Assembly (NCBI RefSeq): GCF_014204535.1 | Contig: NZ_JACHLR010000005.1 | Location: forward strand, 186,001 to 250,000 | Reading direction: 5' to 3' | Source: Novosphingobium chloroacetimidivorans | GTDB lineage: Bacteria > Pseudomonadota > Alphaproteobacteria > Sphingomonadales > Sphingomonadaceae | DNA: 64,000 nt | Shown: positions 1 through 7,700 of the stretch, piece by piece | Numbering within the stretch: position 1 is the stretch's first letter | Layout of the letters: each line of letters begins with the position of its first letter | Notes under the pieces: generated by a model | What the model was told of the DNA's origin: nothing | Databases searched by the model: none | The model's input: the letters and a program-made list of their open reading frames with translations, nothing else | Translations under genes and position numbers: made by a program

Positions 1-303
1 CGGCTTCTTTGCGGAATTGCCCTCCGAGTTGCCGCCGGCGTTGTTGATCAGGATTTCGACGTTGCCGCCCAGCGCCGCCACCGCCTCGGCATGGACGGCC
101 TGCGCGCCGCCGTCCTCGGCCAGTTCACCGATGGCGACACCGGCTGCGCCGATCGCCTTCGCCACGGCCTCGGCCCTTTCGCGATTGCGGCCATGCACGA
201 CGACCTGCGCGCCTTCCTGCGCGAGCATGCGCACGATCGCCTCGCCGATGCCGCTGCTGCTGCCGGTGACCAGAGCGCGGCGGCCCTTCAGGTCCAGATC
301 CAT
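1..303 (-). CDS. SDR family oxidoreductase, N-terminal part, cut by window edge
   Basis: This is the first 101 codons of a short-chain dehydrogenase/reductase, an NAD(P)-dependent enzyme of a Rossmann-fold family. The cofactor-binding motif GSSSGIG lies at about residues 14-20, and the structural NNAG motif appears near residue 87. The catalytic Ser-Tyr-Lys part lies beyond the left edge, so the substrate cannot be guessed. The ATG at 303 is preceded by a GGGAGAG ribosome binding site about 8 nt upstream, the same type used by many genes in this window. The next gene upstream on the same strand ends 99 nt away. Confidence 0.85.
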   Translation of the reverse strand, partial: MDLDLKGRRALVTGSSSGIGEAIVRMLAQEGAQVVVHGRNRERAEAVAKAIGAAGVAIGELAEDGGAQAVHAEAVAALGGNVEILINNAGGNSEGNSAKKP

Positions 304-402
304 GTTCGTCGCTCTCCCGTCTTGGCGCGCGAGAAACCACGATGGCGGACCATGCGCTATCCCCAGATGGGAATGCCGATGTTTTACCATCCACCTCGCG
401 CT

Positions 403-831
403 TCAAAACAAGCCACGCCGCGCCAAGGCAATGCCGGCAAGGTTCTTCGTGCGCGGTACATGACGCAAGCCAACCCGCGCGAAGCCGGCCGCAGCCTGGT
501 GGAACCTGGCGAGGTATGGCGCCAGATGCGGGCTCCGGCACTTCTGTCGCCCGCTCGCCTGGGCGATCACCAGGGCGGAGTCTCCTACCAGCAGGATATC
601 CGTGCAGGCTTGCGCATCCGCGAGTTCCATCGCCATGAGCAGCGCCAGCCATTCGGCCTGGTTGTTGTCGCCATAACCCTGATCGTCGCGGAACCAGGCC
701 ACGCCGCGGCTTACCACCGCAGCGTGCATCGGCCCGGGATTGGGCGCGCAGCCACCGTCGAAGTGGAAGGTGCGACGCTCGCTCGGGTGTGATGGCACGG
801 AACTGCGGCCCTGCTGTGGCTTTGATCCCAT
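403..831 (-). CDS. RNase H-like protein
   Basis: The 142-residue product has the RNase HI fold signature. FHFDGGCAPNPGP at residues 22-34 gives the first catalytic Asp (D25), NNQAEW gives the Glu (E60) and LVGDSA gives the second Asp (D84). RNase HI cleaves the RNA strand of RNA:DNA hybrids. The C-terminal motif, usually N..AD.LA with a fourth acidic residue, reads NLAGIALA here, so Gly133 sits where Asp is expected. The protein may therefore be a weak or divergent nuclease rather than the main RnhA. The ATG at 831 is chosen because the conserved fold begins soon after it; a GTG at 798 is an alternative. It is divergent from the glutaredoxin gene. Confidence 0.75.
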   Translation of the reverse strand: MGSKPQQGRSSVPSHPSERRTFHFDGGCAPNPGPMHAAVVSRGVAWFRDDQGYGDNNQAEWLALLMAMELADAQACTDILLVGDSALVIAQASGRQKCRSPHLAPYLARFHQAAAGFARVGLRHVPRTKNLAGIALARRGLF

Positions 832-864
832 TCGCGGGATCTGACCTTCGCGATGGAGACTGGC

Positions 865-1110
865 ATGGCCGATAGCAAGAGCGCGACGTTGTACCGCATG
901 GTGCTGCCCGATCACACCTGCCCGTTCGGGGTTCACGCCAAGCAGCTGCTGGAGCAAGCCGGCTTCGAGGTCGAGGACAAGGTGCTCTCGTCGCGCGAGG
1001 AGGTCGACGCCTTCAAGGACGAGCATGGCGTCCAGACCACCCCCCAGGTGTTCATCGATGGCGAGCGCGTTGGCGGCAGCGACGATCTGGAGCGCTACCT
1101 GGCTCGCTAA
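865..1110 (+). CDS. glutaredoxin family protein
   Basis: This 81-residue thioredoxin-fold protein has a CPFG active site (C19), i.e. a monothiol-type centre in place of the dithiol CPYC. The downstream TTPQVFIDGERVGG block corresponds to the cis-Pro and glutathione-binding region of glutaredoxins (usually TVP). Proteins of this family reduce glutathione mixed disulfides or handle iron-sulfur clusters. Single-Cys forms with FG after CP are usually small stand-alone proteins, and the exact role here is not known. The ATG at 865 gives the usual short N-terminus; an in-frame ATG 12 nt upstream is possible. It stands alone, between the divergent RNase H-like gene and the convergent DUF3253 gene. 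Confidence 0.85.
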   Translation: MADSKSATLYRMVLPDHTCPFGVHAKQLLEQAGFEVEDKVLSSREEVDAFKDEHGVQTTPQVFIDGERVGGSDDLERYLAR

Positions 1111-1141
1111 GCCTGCGACCGCTTTTTGGCGAGGCGACGTT

Positions 1142-1504
1142 CTACCCCGGCTCGGGCCTGGACCGCTTCTCCCCGGTCTCGCTGGACGCACGGCTCGGTC
1201 GCGAGTGGATCGAGCGGCTGCCGACCTGAAGACCGTCACTCGCCATTTGTGCGACGCGGATGCGGTAGGGACCTGAACGTGTCGGCATATCCTGGCCCTT
1301 CCAGCTGAGGCGTACCAGGCCGTCTGCGATGAGGCCGTCCACCGCGGCATGCACGAGGGGCATCGCCTCGCGCCAGTGCGTTGCCGCACCCTCGGCGGTG
1401 ATCAGCCTGGCGACTTCACTGGGGCAGATCGTCGCTCCCGCCTCGCGTTGTACCAGCAAGGACAGCAAACCGGCGCGCGCGTCGTCGATGCCGGTCGCCG
1501 CCAT
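1142..1504 (-). CDS. DUF3253 domain protein
   Basis: The 120-residue product carries the DUF3253 pattern: ICPSEVARLI near residue 26, then a WREAMPLVHAAVDGLIADGL stretch and a basic end with SGPYRIR. The layout resembles a small winged-helix DNA-binding fold, but no function is established for the family. The last 30 or so residues are Ser/Arg-rich and beyond the conserved domain. Its ATG overlaps the TGA of the upstream gene by one base (TGATG), so the two are translationally coupled. It converges with the glutaredoxin gene. Confidence 0.7.
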   Translation of the reverse strand: MAATGIDDARAGLLSLLVQREAGATICPSEVARLITAEGAATHWREAMPLVHAAVDGLIADGLVRLSWKGQDMPTRSGPYRIRVAQMASDGLQVGSRSIHSRPSRASSETGEKRSRPEPG

Positions 1505-1761
1505 CACAGGCCGATTTGGTCCAGTGCGGAGGCAAGTTCGGGATCCATGGCCTGGGTGCCTTTCGGCGTCAGCCGATTGAGCACGGTCCTCACGCGCTGT
1601 TGCGCGACCTGCAAGGTCTTGTGACGAACCTCGCGCGTCCAGTTGGTGCGGCGTAAGCGACTCTGGTTCAGCTGTGCCGCCCATTTCTGTTCCTCGGCGG
1701 CAAGGATCGCCAAGGCCAGCCGCAATCCATCGCGCCGGCCATGTGCATAGTCCTCAGACAT
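1504..1761 (-). CDS. small hypothetical protein coupled to DUF3253
   Basis: This 85-residue protein is predicted to be helical and rich in Gln, Arg and Leu (for example RHKTLQVAQQRVRTVLNRL), and it has no recognisable domain. Its stop codon overlaps the DUF3253 start by one base, so the pair is likely co-transcribed and co-translated. The ATG at 1761 is the only in-frame start giving a product of this size. It is treated as a real gene because of the stop-start coupling and because no better frame covers the region. Confidence 0.5.
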   Translation of the reverse strand: MSEDYAHGRRDGLRLALAILAAEEQKWAAQLNQSRLRRTNWTREVRHKTLQVAQQRVRTVLNRLTPKGTQAMDPELASALDQIGL

Positions 1762-1794
1762 CGAGAGATCCCATAATTGCTCCAGTCCAAGACA

Positions 1795-1860
1795 ATGCGC
1801 GCATGCTCAGGTTGTGCCGCATATGGCCTGCGGCTGTTCGATTTGCATGTAAAGTGCATG
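1795..1860. promoter_or_regulatory. palindrome and direct repeat in the mucR-like upstream region
   Basis: The 237-nt gap between two divergent genes contains a perfect 10-bp palindrome ATGCGCGCAT at 1795-1804. It also contains a TGCATG direct repeat at 1844-1849 and 1855-1860, 11 bp apart (about one helical turn) in an A/T-richer stretch. MucR/Ros proteins commonly regulate their own genes, so these are candidate binding sites. That is an inference. Confidence 0.25.
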
Positions 1861-1998
1861 AAAATTGGCACCGCGTCGCTGTTCGAGAGTTCGCCGAACA
1901 GTTGCTCGTAATCAGCTCTTTGCAGACTGGTCACGGTGCCGCGATGCAGCTACGTCATGATCTCGCCAGGTCGTCGTCGCTATGGAGAGCTCCAAATC

Positions 1999-2982
1999 AT
2001 GCCCGAAGTCGAACAAACCGCCGATGTCACCACCCTGACGGTGCAATTGCTCAGCGCATATCTGGCCAACAACTCGGTGGCATCGGGCGAACTGGCCGAC
2101 CTCATCCGCACGACGCGCGCTGCACTGACCGGCGAAGCCGAAGTCGACGCGGCGGCTGCGCCAGAGACGTTCACCCCTGCGGTTTCGGTGCGCAAGAGCC
2201 TGGCCTCTTCGGAGCACATCATCAGCCTGATCGACGGTAAGCCGTACAAGACCTTGAAGCGTCACCTGGCATCGCATGGCCTGACGCCCGACACTTACCG
2301 CACGCGCTACAATCTGCCCTCCAGCTACCCGATGGTCGCGCCCGACTATGCCGCGCATCGGCGCGCGGTGGCGCAGAAGGTGGGTCTCGGCACTCGCAAG
2401 CCTGTCGCCGACACTGCGGAACCGACCGAGCCGGTAGAAGCAGCCGACCAGCTGATCGAGGCCGCCCTGCCCGATGCGACGCCGGAACAGCAGCCCGAGC
2501 CGACGAAGGCGCCTGCCAAGAAGACAAGCGGACGGCCGGCGAAGAAGACGGCAGAGGCCAGCCCGGACGAGAACACCAGCGCCTCCGACGCCCCCTCACC
2601 CAAGGCATCCGACACGCCGGTAGAAGCGGAGGGTGCCGCTGCGCCAAAGCGCAAGGCCGGCAAGGCTCCCAGCCGCCCGCGCAAGGCGACCAAGACCGAA
2701 GCGGAAGGCGAAAGCAGCGCTGCGACAGCCGAACCGTCCTCGCCCTCGGCGGACGAGGCGGCGCCTGAAACCGCCGCGCCGAAGCGCCGTGGCCGGATCG
2801 GCCTGTTCAAGGCAGGCGCGTCGGAAACGACTGCCAAGGGCGACGCCGAACCGCAGCAGGCCAACGCCGCCGGTCCGGTAGAAGCCGCGTCGCCCAAGTC
2901 ACAGCCCAAGCCCAAGAAGAAGGCGCCGCGCATGGCTCGCGAGCCCGGCAAGGCTGCAGCCGCGAAAGACAGCGCGAGCTAG
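1999..2982 (+). CDS. MucR family transcriptional regulator with long histone-like tail
   Basis: Residues 1-131 match MucR/Ros regulators, alphaproteobacterial nucleoid-associated repressors that bind A/T-rich DNA. The DNA-binding core is at about residues 72-131, with KTLKRHLASHGLTP and YPMVAPDYA. The zinc site normally reads Cys-X2-Asp-X9-His-X3-His. Here Asp79, His89 and His93 are kept but the Cys position is Ser76, so metal binding is doubtful. Residues 132-327 form a low-complexity Ala/Pro/Lys/Glu tail with repeated KKT, KAP and RPRK blocks like histone H1 tails; typical MucR proteins are about 140-190 residues. The ATG at 1999 starts the conserved MPEVEQ-like N-terminus, and longer in-frame starts exist upstream. 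Confidence 0.85.
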   Translation: MPEVEQTADVTTLTVQLLSAYLANNSVASGELADLIRTTRAALTGEAEVDAAAAPETFTPAVSVRKSLASSEHIISLIDGKPYKTLKRHLASHGLTPDTYRTRYNLPSSYPMVAPDYAAHRRAVAQKVGLGTRKPVADTAEPTEPVEAADQLIEAALPDATPEQQPEPTKAPAKKTSGRPAKKTAEASPDENTSASDAPSPKASDTPVEAEGAAAPKRKAGKAPSRPRKATKTEAEGESSAATAEPSSPSADEAAPETAAPKRRGRIGLFKAGASETTAKGDAEPQQANAAGPVEAASPKSQPKPKKKAPRMAREPGKAAAAKDSAS

Positions 2983-3002
2983 AGCTGCCCGCGCGCGAAG
3001 GT

Positions 3003-3455
3003 TCAGCCGGGCAAGCCTTGGGTCTGACGCAAGGCTTCGCCCAGCACCAGCGCCGCGGCGGTGGCCAGGTTCATGGATCGCACTTGCGGGCGCATGGGCA
3101 GGCGCAGGCGCGCGTCGCAGACTTCGGCCACATCGCTAGGCACGCCCGCGCTTTCCTTGCCGAACAGCAGGATATCGTCGGGCCGGAACTCGAAGCGGTA
3201 GACCGACTGCGTGCTCTTGGTAGTGAACAGCAGCAGCCGCCCCTCGTCGTTCGCCGTCCGAAAGGTCGCGAAGTCTGGGTGGCGGGTGACCGTCACGTGA
3301 TCGATATAGTCCATCGCCGCGCGCCGGACCCGCCGGTCATCCCACACGAAGCCCATCGGCTCGATGATATCGACGCTTGCACCCAGACACGCGGCCAGGC
3401 GCATGATCGCGCCCACGTTTCCGGCGATCTCCGGCTCGAATAGGGCGATCCGCAT
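3003..3455 (-). CDS. trmL: tRNA (cytidine(34)-2'-O)-methyltransferase
   Basis: This 150-residue SPOUT-class methyltransferase is close in length to E. coli TrmL (157 residues). TrmL transfers a methyl group from S-adenosylmethionine to the 2'-O of the wobble nucleotide in two tRNA-Leu species. Visible signatures are NVGAIMRLAACLG at residues 13-25, FGKESAGVP near residue 98 (motif 2), and the knot-forming motif 3 SMNLATAAALVLGEALRQ near the C-terminus. The ATG at 3455 gives the standard IALFEPEIAGN start. The gene converges with the MucR gene, whose stop is 20 nt away, and is divergent from the patatin gene. Confidence 0.9.
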   Translation of the reverse strand: MRIALFEPEIAGNVGAIMRLAACLGASVDIIEPMGFVWDDRRVRRAAMDYIDHVTVTRHPDFATFRTANDEGRLLLFTTKSTQSVYRFEFRPDDILLFGKESAGVPSDVAEVCDARLRLPMRPQVRSMNLATAAALVLGEALRQTQGLPG

Positions 3456-3551
3456 CGCTGCTGATTGGCGGCGGCGATGCGACAATGCAAGCCCTCGCCT
3501 GCGCGAGCAATTGCAGTGGCATAGCCGGCTCGGGTCTGGCACTGAGCAGCG

Positions 3552-5861
3552 ATGCGGCAGAAGGAACTGCGGATCGGGCTCGTCTGCTACGGCGGCATCA
3601 GCCTGGCCGTCTACATGCACGGCGTCACCAAGGAGCTGTGGAAGGCGCTGCAAGCCAGCCGGTGCCTGTGGTCGGGCGAGGAGGCGCCGGGCGGCAGCGT
3701 CACCGTCTACCTCGACCTGCTGCGCACGATCGAAAGCCGGCACGCGGTTCGCCTGCGCGTCATCGCCGACATCGTCGCCGGCGCCAGTGCGGGCGGGATC
3801 AACAGCGTCTTCCTGGCGCAGGCGATCCACTCGGGTCAGTCGCTCGAACCGCTGACCGAGCTGTGGCTGGACACGGCGGACGTGGACGCCCTGCTCGATC
3901 CGGAGGCGCGGCCAGGCTCGCGCGCCGCCAAGTTCTGGGCGACACCGCTGGTGAACTACCTGCTGCACCGTCCCGGCAATGCCGTGAGCGAAACCGTGGC
4001 GCCCGAGACGCGGGCGGAGGTTCGCGAGAAGCTGTCGCGCCTGATCCGCTCGCGCTGGTTCGAGCCGCCGTTCAGCGGCATCGGCTTTTCCCGCCTGCTG
4101 AGCCGTGCGCTCTCGGCGATGGCGGCGGCCCCGTCCGCGCCGCCGCTGCTGCCGCAAGGCCATCCGCTCGACCTGTTCGTCACCGCCACGGACTTCAAGG
4201 GGCATCTGGAGACCTTGCACCTGCATTCTCCCCGGCTTGTGCTGGAGAGCGAGCACCGCCTGACCTTCGCCTTCCGTGCGCAGGCGAGAGGGTCCGGGCC
4301 GCTTGCGTCAATCCCGGAACTGGTGATGGCCGCCCGCGCCTCGGCAAGCTTTCCCGGTGCCTTCCCGCCGCTGATGATCGAAGAGATCGACAACCTGGCG
4401 GCGGAGGAGGAGCTTGCCTGGCCCGGCCGCGACGCCTTCCTGCAGCGCACGATGCCCGAACATGCCCGCCGCGGGGAGCTCGATACCGTGGCGCTGATCG
4501 ACGGCTCGGTGCTGGTCAATGCGCCGTTTGCCGACGTGGTGCGGGTGCTCCATGATCGGTCCGCCGCGCGCGAGGTCGACCGCCGCATCGTCTACATCGA
4601 CCCGACGCCCGACCGGCTCGGACAGGCGATGCGGCGGGACACGAAGGTGCCCGGCTTCTTCCCGGTGATCTTCGGCTCGCTTTCGGCGATCCCGCGCGAA
4701 CAGCCGATCCGCGACAACCTGGAGGCGCTGGAGGCGCAATCGCGCGACATGGCGAACTTGCGCCAGATCATCGAGGCGCTCCGGCCGGAGGTGGAGGATA
4801 CGGTGGAGCGCCTGTTCGGCCGCACGCTGTTCATCAATCGACCGACACCCAAGCGCCTGGCCGCCTGGCGCATGCGGGCCCAGCGCGCCGCCTTCGAGCA
4901 AGCGGGGTTCGCCTATCACGGCTACGCGCAAGTCAAGTTCAACACGATCGTTTCGGCGCTGGCGCAACTGGCGCACCAGGCCGCGCCGGAGCTGGAACTC
5001 GCCTCCAGCGAACCGATCCGCCAGCGCCTGCTGCAGCACCTCTCCGACCTTGCGCTGGACTGGAAGCAGGGCTTGCGTGACGCGACATCGCCCACGATGA
5101 TCGCCTTCTTCCGCTTGCACGACATCGCTTTCCGCATCCGCCGCCTGCGCCTGCTCGCCCGCACGGTGACGCAGGAGCGCGATGCGGACGAGGACGCGAC
5201 CGAGCAGGACCGGGACGCGGCCCGCACCGCGATCTACGATGCGCTGGCGCTCTACCTCGCGCGCGAACCGCTCAGCGCGCTTGGCCCAGAACTGCCCGGC
5301 CTTGCTCGCGATGTGATGGAGGAGCCCGGCGCGCTGATCCAATACATCGCCCGGCAACGCGACCTCGAAGGGATCGACGGCAAGGTCGACGAAATGCTGG
5401 CACAGGCCCTGGCAGACATGCCGGTGTCGCTGCGGCGGCGCGTGCTGTTCGCCTATCTCGGCTTCCCGCTCTACGACACGGTGACGCTGCCGCTGCTGCG
5501 GAGCGAGAACCTGACCGAGTTCGAACCGGTGCGCGTCGATCGGATCAGCCCCGAAGACTGCCACGCCATCCGCCCGGCCGGCGACGGCACGCTGCGTGGA
5601 ACCGAGTTCTACAACTTCGGCGCCTTCTTCAGCCGCACCTATCGCGAGAACGATTATCTCTGGGGCCGGCTCCACGGTGCCGAACGCGTCATCGACCTGA
5701 TCGCCTCGACCCTGGAGCCGGAACACAGCATCGCGGCGGATGACCTGCTGCGCTTCAAACGAAGCGCGTTTCTGGCGATCCTCGACGAGGAGGAAGCGCG
5801 GCTCACTGCCGATCCGTTGCTCGTATCCAGGATCAGGGACGAGATCGCCGCGGCCATGTGA
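3552..5861 (+). CDS. patatin-related protein (serine lipase-like)
   Basis: The 769-residue product belongs to the long patatin-related proteins of alphaproteobacteria. The N-terminal patatin core has a glycine-rich oxyanion stretch (YGGISLAVYMHG, residues 13-24), the nucleophile elbow GASAG with Ser79, and the dyad Asp in DGS at residue 317 (DGG/DGA is more usual). Patatins hydrolyse acyl esters of phospholipids and lipids. The C-terminal half (about 400-769) is Arg/Glu-rich, helical and uncharacterised. There is no signal peptide, so it is probably cytoplasmic or membrane-associated. A GTG in-frame with the next gene overlaps its stop codon. Confidence 0.8.
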   Translation: MRQKELRIGLVCYGGISLAVYMHGVTKELWKALQASRCLWSGEEAPGGSVTVYLDLLRTIESRHAVRLRVIADIVAGASAGGINSVFLAQAIHSGQSLEPLTELWLDTADVDALLDPEARPGSRAAKFWATPLVNYLLHRPGNAVSETVAPETRAEVREKLSRLIRSRWFEPPFSGIGFSRLLSRALSAMAAAPSAPPLLPQGHPLDLFVTATDFKGHLETLHLHSPRLVLESEHRLTFAFRAQARGSGPLASIPELVMAARASASFPGAFPPLMIEEIDNLAAEEELAWPGRDAFLQRTMPEHARRGELDTVALIDGSVLVNAPFADVVRVLHDRSAAREVDRRIVYIDPTPDRLGQAMRRDTKVPGFFPVIFGSLSAIPREQPIRDNLEALEAQSRDMANLRQIIEALRPEVEDTVERLFGRTLFINRPTPKRLAAWRMRAQRAAFEQAGFAYHGYAQVKFNTIVSALAQLAHQAAPELELASSEPIRQRLLQHLSDLALDWKQGLRDATSPTMIAFFRLHDIAFRIRRLRLLARTVTQERDADEDATEQDRDAARTAIYDALALYLAREPLSALGPELPGLARDVMEEPGALIQYIARQRDLEGIDGKVDEMLAQALADMPVSLRRRVLFAYLGFPLYDTVTLPLLRSENLTEFEPVRVDRISPEDCHAIRPAGDGTLRGTEFYNFGAFFSRTYRENDYLWGRLHGAERVIDLIASTLEPEHSIAADDLLRFKRSAFLAILDEEEARLTADPLLVSRIRDEIAAAM

Positions 5862-5890
5862 CCGGCTCTCGTTTTCGCTTCACCACCTCA

Positions 5891-5910
5891 AAGACAGCAT
5901 ATACTGTCTT
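5891..5910. promoter_or_regulatory. near-perfect palindrome, candidate operator/promoter for DUF1214 gene
   Basis: The 20-bp sequence AAGACAGCATATACTGTCTT has perfect 7-bp outer arms and 18 of 20 symmetric positions. It contains a TATACT hexamer (5900-5905) resembling a -10 box, about 40 nt before the likely ATG. A repressor bound here would cover the promoter. No clear -35 hexamer is visible. Confidence 0.4.
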
Positions 5911-5941
5911 GGTGAACAGCCGGAGTCCTGCCTTGTCCGCC

Positions 5942-7108
5942 ATGCCGCCCAGCATCCTTGCGCTCCTGTCGGATCTCGAAGGGGCTGTCGCCAATCTGAA
6001 GGACACGTGGCGCCCCGAGGACCCCGCCTATATCGCCGACGTCTATCGCCAGACGATGACGAGCCTGTCCTACGCGTACTTCGCGTACTTCCATGCCGAT
6101 GCCGAACACCCCGACTGGGCGCCGCTGTGGAACCCGGTCTATACGCTGCAGCCCAATCCCGACGACATCTACGTGCAGTCGCCGATCAGCGGCAGGTACA
6201 GCTATCGCGTCTCGGGCAATCGCGGGACCTGCAGGATCCTGTCGTTCACCAGCCAGAAGGCGGCTTCCGGCACCGTCGACGAAATGCCGCATCCCAATGG
6301 CCACAACGAGCTCGACACCAACGACCTGAACATCCCGCTGGGCGCGGACTTCGAAATCCTGTTCAGTGCCGAAAAGCCGGACGGGTATACCGGTCATTGG
6401 GGCCGCATCGATCCCGAGGCGACCTACATGTACTTGCGCTATCGCAGCTACGACTGGCTGAATGAGGTCGATCCGGTGCTGTCGATCGAGTGCCTCGACG
6501 CGGTGCCGTCCAAGCCGCGCCTCAGCCCGGAGCAGATCGCCGACCGCATTCGCGAGATGGCCAAGTTCCCCAGGCGCAAGACCGACTTGTACTACGCCAT
6601 GCAGAACGGCGTGAAGGAGCGTGTCGGCTTCAACGTGTTCGAGCCGGTCAGGTATCCGGGCGCACTGGTCAAGCAGACCTACTGGCCCGCATGCTTCCAG
6701 TTCGCCGCCGACGAGGCGCTGATCATCGAGACGGAGCTGCCCGAGGTGCGCCCGTACTGGAACATCCAGCTGAACGATCCGTACTTCAATGCGCTCGAAT
6801 ACGTCTACCGGCTGAGCAGCACCAACGGCCACTTCGCCAAGACTTGCAGCGACGGCAGGTTCCGGGCGGTGATCGCGCTGGAGGATCCGGGCGTCCCCAA
6901 CTGGCTCGACCCAGCCGGCTACACCGAAGGCGGCATCTACGGCCGCTGGTACGAGTGCGACACCGAGCCCGTGCCCACCATCAAGCGCGTGAAGCTGGCC
7001 GAGCTGCGCGATCATCTGCCGGCCGACACCCCGTTCGTCACGACCGAGGAGCGACGACGGGAACTGGCCGACCGCGTCCGAGCCTGCCAGCGCCGCCGCC
7101 GCTGGTGA
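5942..7108 (+). CDS. DUF1214 domain-containing protein
   Basis: The 388-residue product has the DUF1214 C-terminal signature, with RPYWNIQLNDPYFN followed by a GRFRAVIALEDPGVPNWLD block and GRWYECD. The family is widespread near oxygenase, lipid and xenobiotic genes, but its reaction is unknown. No signal peptide is seen. The start is uncertain. The ATG at 5942 is used because a palindrome and -10-like hexamer lie just upstream at 5891-5910. In-frame TTG at 5933 (with GGAG 8 nt before it), GTG at 5912 and a GTG at 5858 overlapping the patatin stop are alternatives. Confidence 0.75.
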   Translation: MPPSILALLSDLEGAVANLKDTWRPEDPAYIADVYRQTMTSLSYAYFAYFHADAEHPDWAPLWNPVYTLQPNPDDIYVQSPISGRYSYRVSGNRGTCRILSFTSQKAASGTVDEMPHPNGHNELDTNDLNIPLGADFEILFSAEKPDGYTGHWGRIDPEATYMYLRYRSYDWLNEVDPVLSIECLDAVPSKPRLSPEQIADRIREMAKFPRRKTDLYYAMQNGVKERVGFNVFEPVRYPGALVKQTYWPACFQFAADEALIIETELPEVRPYWNIQLNDPYFNALEYVYRLSSTNGHFAKTCSDGRFRAVIALEDPGVPNWLDPAGYTEGGIYGRWYECDTEPVPTIKRVKLAELRDHLPADTPFVTTEERRRELADRVRACQRRRRW

Positions 7109-7700
7109 GCAGATCGCCGCGCGCGAAGCCGACCGATCTTGACATTTAGAACCACATCGGTTACACGCCGCAGCAGGTCGGATGCAGACGAGCGGCTTTC
7201 AGGCCTGTCGCTCTTGCCCGCACCACCCCGCGGCCGGCGCTTTAGACGGGCGTCTGCAACCATGCGAAGCCTTGCTCTCACTCGAGAGGTCGGCGGCAAG
7301 CTGCGAGCCCGTCTCGCCGGCGCTTCGCGTATCAGGGCCGATCCGGCGGCGCTTACGCCTTCCCACGCCGGACGTTCGCATTACTGGAAGCGCGAGCCAA
7401 CCCTGTCGCGCCAGGGCAGCGCCGGCCGCATCCGTCCGCGTCTGACTTCTACCTGGCGTAAGATCCGCAGTCGCCGGCGGAGAATGTCCGATGGCCCATG
7501 CAGACCGCAGCCGACTGGTCGCTCCCGATCGCGCCTTGCCGTTTGCATCGCAAGAGCTTGCCGATGGCTTCTGATCTTCGGTGCATCCTATCCCCGACGT
7601 GATCTTCATCCTGGACGGGATCGCCAAGGTAGGTCCCATTTCCGGCAGGGCCCATCCATCGTCGCTGGACAGTCTGCCACGCCAACTCTAGGCTCCGCCG
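7109..7700. other. 592-nt stretch without a recognisable gene
   Basis: Several open frames cross this region on both strands, but their products are Arg/Ser/Pro-rich, resemble no family, and overlap one another in the way chance frames do in high-GC DNA. A TTGACA hexamer at 7139-7144 with a poor -10 (TACACG at 7162) is the only promoter-like sign. The promoter of the oxidase operon starting at 7701 presumably lies in the right part, but it could not be pinned down. No tRNA, repeat array or terminator was seen. Confidence 0.5.

Noticed and set aside
1668..1934. 88-codon minus-strand frame overlapping the region upstream of the MucR gene
   Set aside because: No motif, overlaps the small coupled gene, and covers a likely divergent promoter region.
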